From Mesostigma viride (Eukaryota > Streptophyta > Mesostigmatophyceae > Mesostigmatales > Mesostigmataceae): a DNA stretch of 64,000 bases. Location: the NCBI GenBank assembly GCA_009746045.1, contig RPFO01000213.1:6758609-6822608 (forward strand), read 5' to 3'. A program made the position numbers and the translations under genes. The first letter of the stretch is position 1. Each line of letters begins with the position of its first letter. The notes below the pieces were generated by a model. It saw nothing but the letters and a program-made list of their open reading frames with translations. It was not told where the DNA came from and ran no database searches. Of this stretch, positions 60,419 to 64,000 are shown piece by piece.

Positions 60419-61668
60419 ATGATCAGCAGCCTTGCCCTTGCCCTTGTCCTGGGATGGACCAGCCTTGTCCTTGCTGCCACCCTGAGCTGGCTTGCTCTGA
60501 CCTTCCTGCCTCAGGTACGAGGGACACTCATTCCTGAAGTGACCCTTCCCCTGGCAGAAATAACATTCCACCTGACTGATGTCCCGTGAGGTCCCACTGC
60601 TGGGCCCAGCCTTGGGAGGACCACCCACCCTCTTGAAGTCAAACTGGGACTGTGGATGTCCCGACTTCGGCGGGGTCCCCCGTCCAGCCCTTCTGTCACG
60701 CCCCCTCCTGGACCTTCCTCGACCCCTTGAAGAGGTCTCAGGCCCTCTCGAGGCGCTGGGCCCCCGTGGCCCGATCCCCTCATGGACTTAACCGTGGGTT
60801 CAGTGGCCTCCTCATCACCCTGACGAGGGCGCTTACCACCCACGTACTTGCCGCTGAAACACTCATACAACTGGTCCGTCATGGCTGCCCAGCCATGGAC
60901 CTGTCGCATGTGGATGGTCACATTATCCATGGTGACCGGATCCAGCTGCAGCGACTTGAGAAAGTCGCCCATGGCCATCCGATCTGCGACGAAGAAGCCC
61001 TTGGCCATGGCGTCCTCCCTCAGCTTGACGAAGTCTTCAAAGGCGTGGACCACTAGTTGCCCCTTGATGGGCTTGTAGTCCAGGTATTCTTGCTTCAGGT
61101 GGGACCCATCTATGGTCCTCTTGTCACTCAGGAACGACCTGAGTCGCGTCATAAACGCCGTCCAGGTGTCCCCCGCCGCGTGTCGCTCCCGAACAAACTT
61201 GAACAGCCGCCTCGCCGACTGCCGTATGTAGGCACTAGACGCCAGGATGCGAAGCTTGTCACCGTTGTATATCTCCGTGTACAAGTTCATGTCCTCTAAC
61301 ATCCTCTCAGCATCCCGGGGCTGCCAATTGTCCTTGATGGACTGAAACTGGCCTAGCACCGCGTACCCCTCAGCAACAGTTGGTCGCTTAGGCGCCGCTT
61401 GATCTGCGGCTGGCGCGTGCTGCCCGCCCTGCGATCCTTGGCTCTGATTATCTGGCACCTCAGCCTGGTCTCCCAGCGCCTGGCCGTCCCCGCGTCCATC
61501 GCGTCCACCGCGTCCATCTCGTCCATCCAGCCCAGCGCCGCGCCGCCGAAGCCCATAAAGCCCGCTTGTTGGTTGATAGCTCCATCCTCCATGATGGCCT
61601 CTGTTCAGATCTGCTACAGCCAGCCAAGTGGCCAAGCAGCAATTAAAGCAATATAAGCTACTGAACAA
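60416..61668 (-). pseudogene. gag: E4 gag (frameshifted)
   Basis: Start probably ATG at 61592 (MEDGAINQQAGFMGFGG), shifting frame near 61500 into the main frame (to 60511), which has ADQAAPKRPTVAEGYAVLGQ, WQPRDAERMLEDMNLYTEIY, LFKFVRERHAAGDTWTAFMT and YLDYKPIKGQLVVHAF, a capsid-like helical region. The C-terminal part is in a third frame (60628-60416): CYFCQGKGHFRNEC zinc knuckle, a Lys-rich tail, then TGA. That last frame is the pol frame. The two shifts indicate decay. Confidence 0.75.
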
Positions 61669-61774
61669 GAAAGGAAAGTGCCAAGTGTTACCACTCAGGC
61701 AAGACCACCACGGCTGGCCCCAGGCGCGTCCTGGTTCTCCTTGTCGCTGTCGTCGTCGCTGTCGCTCACCACAA

Positions 61775-62002
61775 TCAGCTCTGGTACCCTGCTACCTGCT
61801 GCGCCGTCGTCGACCCGCTGTCGGCCCGCGATGACTGAATCGTCACCGTTGGTAAAGTAGACAGGTGACAACCCGTCGTTGGCCCTCGCGGATTGTACGT
61901 TGGCACCTCGTGGTCGCCAAGTGCCTCGTCGCCTAGCCCAGCGACACCCCCTGCTCCTACCTCAAGGTCACTATCGTACCCAAGAGGTGCAAACTCTCCC
62001 AA
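61775..62002 (-). pseudogene. E4 upstream ORF B remnant
   Basis: Acidic, Gly-rich frame beginning near GEFAPLGYDSDLEVGAGG. It lies between ORF A and gag and in the same frame as ORF A, separated by a TAA. No domain recognised. By position it corresponds to E3 ORF B. Confidence 0.35.
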
Positions 62003-62050
62003 CGCGTCACACGAACGCGAAGGGGCGGGGCAGCTCCTGAAAAGGAACTC

Positions 62051-62611
62051 TTACTCGCTCTGGAAACCTGCCGACTCTTGTCGCGCGCTGTCCTCCGGCG
62101 ATGGCTTCCGCTGTCGCCCCGACCTCTGCAAGCCGCCTGTGATGCTCCGCTCCGCGTCGTTCACGCCTAACTGGCCCGCTGCAACACCCTCGTCGCCGAT
62201 GCCGCCTGCGAAAGCACGTGGTACTCCCGCGCCCGCTACTGTCGGCACAAACTCGTGTCGCCCTGCGCCAGCTGCCTCCGCAACCTCGCCTCGCCTTGCT
62301 GCCAACTCCGTCCGCACTCGCTCTGCTACTGCAGTAATCACCGTCTGGATGCCGACCAACCCGTGAAGCTCCTGCTCAAGGTCGTCGATGCTCCGGTGCT
62401 CCGGAATGACGATGGTTTGTACGTGTCGCAGAATTCGCTCCCAATCTTCGACCTGGTCGTCGACGAATTGCACGAAGCTGCGATTTACAGGCGGACGATC
62501 TGCAAGCAACAAAGATAGATCCCGAACGACACGGCGTAATTCAGGAGAAATCGAACCCCCAGCAGACTGCCGAAACCGGAAATCCTGCTGCCGTTGTTCC
62601 TCCTGCACCAT
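62051..62611 (-). CDS. E4 upstream ORF A, unknown function
   Basis: About 186 codons. VVRDLSLLLADRPPVNRSFV, DDQVEDWERILRHVQTIVI and IDDLEQELHGLVGIQTVI suggest a helical domain, followed by an Arg/Gly/Glu-rich tail. It begins ~90 bases inside the 5' LTR. No similarity recognised beyond position to E3 ORF A. Confidence 0.45.
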   Translation of the reverse strand: MVQEEQRQQDFRFRQSAGGSISPELRRVVRDLSLLLADRPPVNRSFVQFVDDQVEDWERILRHVQTIVIPEHRSIDDLEQELHGLVGIQTVITAVAERVRTELAARRGEVAEAAGAGRHEFVPTVAGAGVPRAFAGGIGDEGVAAGQLGVNDAERSITGGLQRSGRQRKPSPEDSARQESAGFQSE

Positions 62612-62704
62612 TCACCACCGGACGAGCTCCTCTCGTCGTAAACGCTGCACACCGCAACCGGCAACGACCCTCCTGGCCGTTCCGCTGAGACTGGTTGTAA
62701 TTTG

Positions 62705-63400
62705 AGTTAAGCTTTCTTAGCACACGCAATGTGAAGGATATGGTTGCAATGCAGCAATGTGTGAATATGGTTGGAAACGGAGCTTTGTTAAAATCGGATA
62801 ATGTTTACAGCGCTCACACACTTGAGGCTTGTACACGCGCTTGCCAAGTCAAGGCACAACACGTGAGGCGGGCTCGCAAGAGATGCCCATTTGGCACTGG
62901 CCTATTGTTTATATACTTGTGCACTGTGCTTGCTAGTCCTGAGCAGCCTAGGAGGCCTGCTCAGTAATAACACCCCGGTACAGTATTCACTACCTGTACA
63001 GCGCCCACTCCTATACAGTAGGTCTGCCATACAGGCACAGTGACCACAGAGCACAGTCCACAGTGACTATTGCATCTGCACCTAGAAGTCCAGGACTAAG
63101 CCTGCGGTACCCACAGACCACAGGTTAAGGTTCCTATTTCCTGCGTACGACGTATTAATCCAATACCGTCGTAGGTACAGCACCTAATTCCTGTCAGCCC
63201 AGGAATTACTGTCGACCCCATATGTCGTCGGCAAATATTCACGTCCGACTTAGAAGAACAGCCGGCTCGCGCTCGCGCGCGACCGGGAAGTCGGAACGCC
63301 ATAACTTTTTTGATACTCGTCGGAATGAACTCGTTCCGGTGCCGCTGGAATCGCAGAGATATGCCGAATCAGGATCACGCCAATGCGCTTGGCGTTAACT
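62705..63400 (-). repeat. E4 5' LTR (696 bp)
   Basis: Pairs with 55380-56076. Outer flank GAAGG. Confidence 0.93.
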
Positions 63401-63646
63401 GAAGGCCCTCGTGTTGGCCGATTCGCTCACAAGTTCGAGGCTGAACTTAAAGTGAAACTCAGGCCCGCCTTTTTAGGACCCTTCCGTGTGTTGTCTAGAG
63501 TAGGTAATTTCCTGTATGAGATAGACATCCCTACCTCTTGGCAAACCCATTCGCGCACCTTTCATAGTAGAAGCCAGCTAAAGCTTTACCACCAAAGCAC
63601 GTTTGCTGGTAGAGAGTTAGTTAGCCCCTGCCCCTTTAGAGCATAA
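63401..63646 (+). pseudogene. pol: Gypsy integrase C-terminal tail
   Basis: Joined in frame to 55379 after removal of E4: GDLVLVEG then PRVGRFAHKFEAEL, KLRPAFLGPFRVLSRVG, NFLYEIDIP, the usual GDLV...K....GPF.V tail of gypsy integrases. It ends at TAA 63644-63646; the chromodomain continues in the neighbouring frame. Confidence 0.85.
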
Positions 63647-63851
63647 TCCTGATACTGGCGAGGTAGAGGATGAGGTAGAGAGTACTATCGTGGCCCATAG
63701 AGACATTAAAAGAGGCCGTGGTACTCAACGCCAGTATAAGGTTAAATGGATGTATGCTCGTAGTGAGGTAGATAAAGTCTGGTATACGGAGAGTGAGCTA
63801 GATGGGTGTAGTCGCCTGTTGCAGGAGTATAAAACCCTGCACAAGCTCTAG
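63647..63851 (+). pseudogene. pol: Gypsy chromodomain
   Basis: VESTIVAHRDIKRGRGTQRQ, YKVKWMYARSEVDKVWYTES, ELDGCSRLLQEYKTL then TAG. Matches the chromodomain pattern at the C terminus of chromovirus integrases, which targets insertion to modified histones. Confidence 0.8.
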
Positions 63852-63931
63852 TTGTAGACCTTCTCCTCTCTTATGTTTTGTCTGCTGTCGACGGGTGGTT
63901 GGTTGTCCCCTCCCCTCCGCAGCTGTCATGC

Positions 63932-64000
63932 ATGTCAGAGCCTACCCCTCCGTCGGAGTCCCTGCCTACGGCTCCGGATCCTGAGCTGTATCATGAGTTC
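63932..64000 (+). CDS. Partial ORF running off the window
   Basis: ATG at 63932 opens a Pro/Ser/Glu-rich frame (MSEPTPPSESLPTAPDPELY) with no stop before the window end. It may be an additional 3' ORF of the gypsy element or chance. Confidence 0.2.
   Translation, partial: MSEPTPPSESLPTAPDPELYHEF

Larger units (their letters stand above)
55380..63400 (-). mobile_element. E4: full-length copia-related LTR retrotransposon with complete integrase
   Basis: 8021 bp on the minus strand. LTRs 62705-63400 (5', 696 bp) and 55380-56076 (3', 697 bp), TSD GAAGG (55375-55379 and 63401-63405). LTR ends AGTT...AACT. At least eight or nine differences between LTRs, so older than E3. Purine tract aagaaaagaaaggattgg precedes the 3' LTR. 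Inside the 5' LTR is caaattacaaccagtc, not a TGG-type PBS. pol is intact; gag has frameshifts. Confidence 0.93.
38203..63851 (+). mobile_element. E5: Ty3/gypsy chromodomain retrotransposon, split by four insertions
   Basis: Pieces in order: HBD-like ORF (38203-38598), gag start (38718-38823), gag continuation (46808-47457 and 49018-50018), protease (50144), RT (50969-51133 and 53199-53622), RNase H (53663-53974), integrase (54470-55379), integrase tail (63401-63646) and chromodomain (63647-63851). This is the standard Ty3 order. Insertions: E3, a palindrome-bounded element, a LINE, and E4. Multiple stops and frameshifts, so inactive. Neither LTR was identified; the 3' end may lie beyond the window. 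Confidence 0.85.

Overview
This window looks like repeat-dense eukaryotic nuclear DNA. No intact host gene, rRNA, tRNA or CRISPR array was recognised. Nearly everything identifiable is retrotransposon, DNA-transposon or satellite sequence. A green alga or related lineage is the best guess, resting on a chromodomain Ty3/gypsy element, copia relatives, a LINE with a restriction-like endonuclease and GT/AC-rich microsatellites. That assignment is weak.

Left part, 1-25 kb. A decayed LINE ORF1-like remnant is cut by an array of GTATAC inverted repeats, followed by a 1.3 kb purine minisatellite. Then come two copies of one copia-related family in opposite orientation. E1 (+, 3418-11938) lacks its 5' end. 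E2 (-, 15335-23793) is full length, with 5-bp target duplications (TSDs) GCTGC, a PBS starting TGG and a purine tract. Between them lie solo and partial LTRs of the same family. E1 is interrupted by two small elements: a 544-bp unit with a 206-bp perfect palindrome at each end (TSD GGTGG), and a 408-bp solo-LTR-like piece (TSD AGTCC).

Middle, 25-38 kb. A degenerate canonical Ty1/copia element (-) is split at its RNase H by a second palindrome composite (949 bp, TSD GACGT). Next come a second GTATAC array, GTT microsatellites, a 50-bp minisatellite, a frameshifted multi-ORF locus resembling an unclassified DDE transposase, and a 175-bp tandem repeat.

Right part, 38-64 kb. One Ty3/gypsy element (+) has been split by four insertions: E3 (copia-related, -, 38824-46807, TSD AACGG), a short element bounded by palindromes, a 5'-truncated LINE (-), and E4 (copia-related, -, 55380-63400, TSD GAAGG). 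Removing E3 or E4 with one TSD copy restores the gypsy reading frame across the junction.

The main result is that E1-E4 form an unusual copia-related lineage. Domain order is integrase, protease-like, reverse transcriptase, RNase H, instead of protease before integrase. The protease motif reads D-T-N/Q-A/S and the RT catalytic box reads HGDD. LTRs run AGTT...AACT (AGTT...AAAT in E3) instead of TG...CA, with 5-bp TSDs. E3 and E4 separate gag from pol by one in-frame TGA in the same TGA-CTT-GAG context and carry a tRNA T-arm-like motif before the 3' LTR. The two palindrome composites share the AGTT/AACT ends and 5-bp TSDs, so they are candidate non-autonomous partners with palindromic terminal repeats and tRNA-like cores. 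No database search was possible; novelty is inference.
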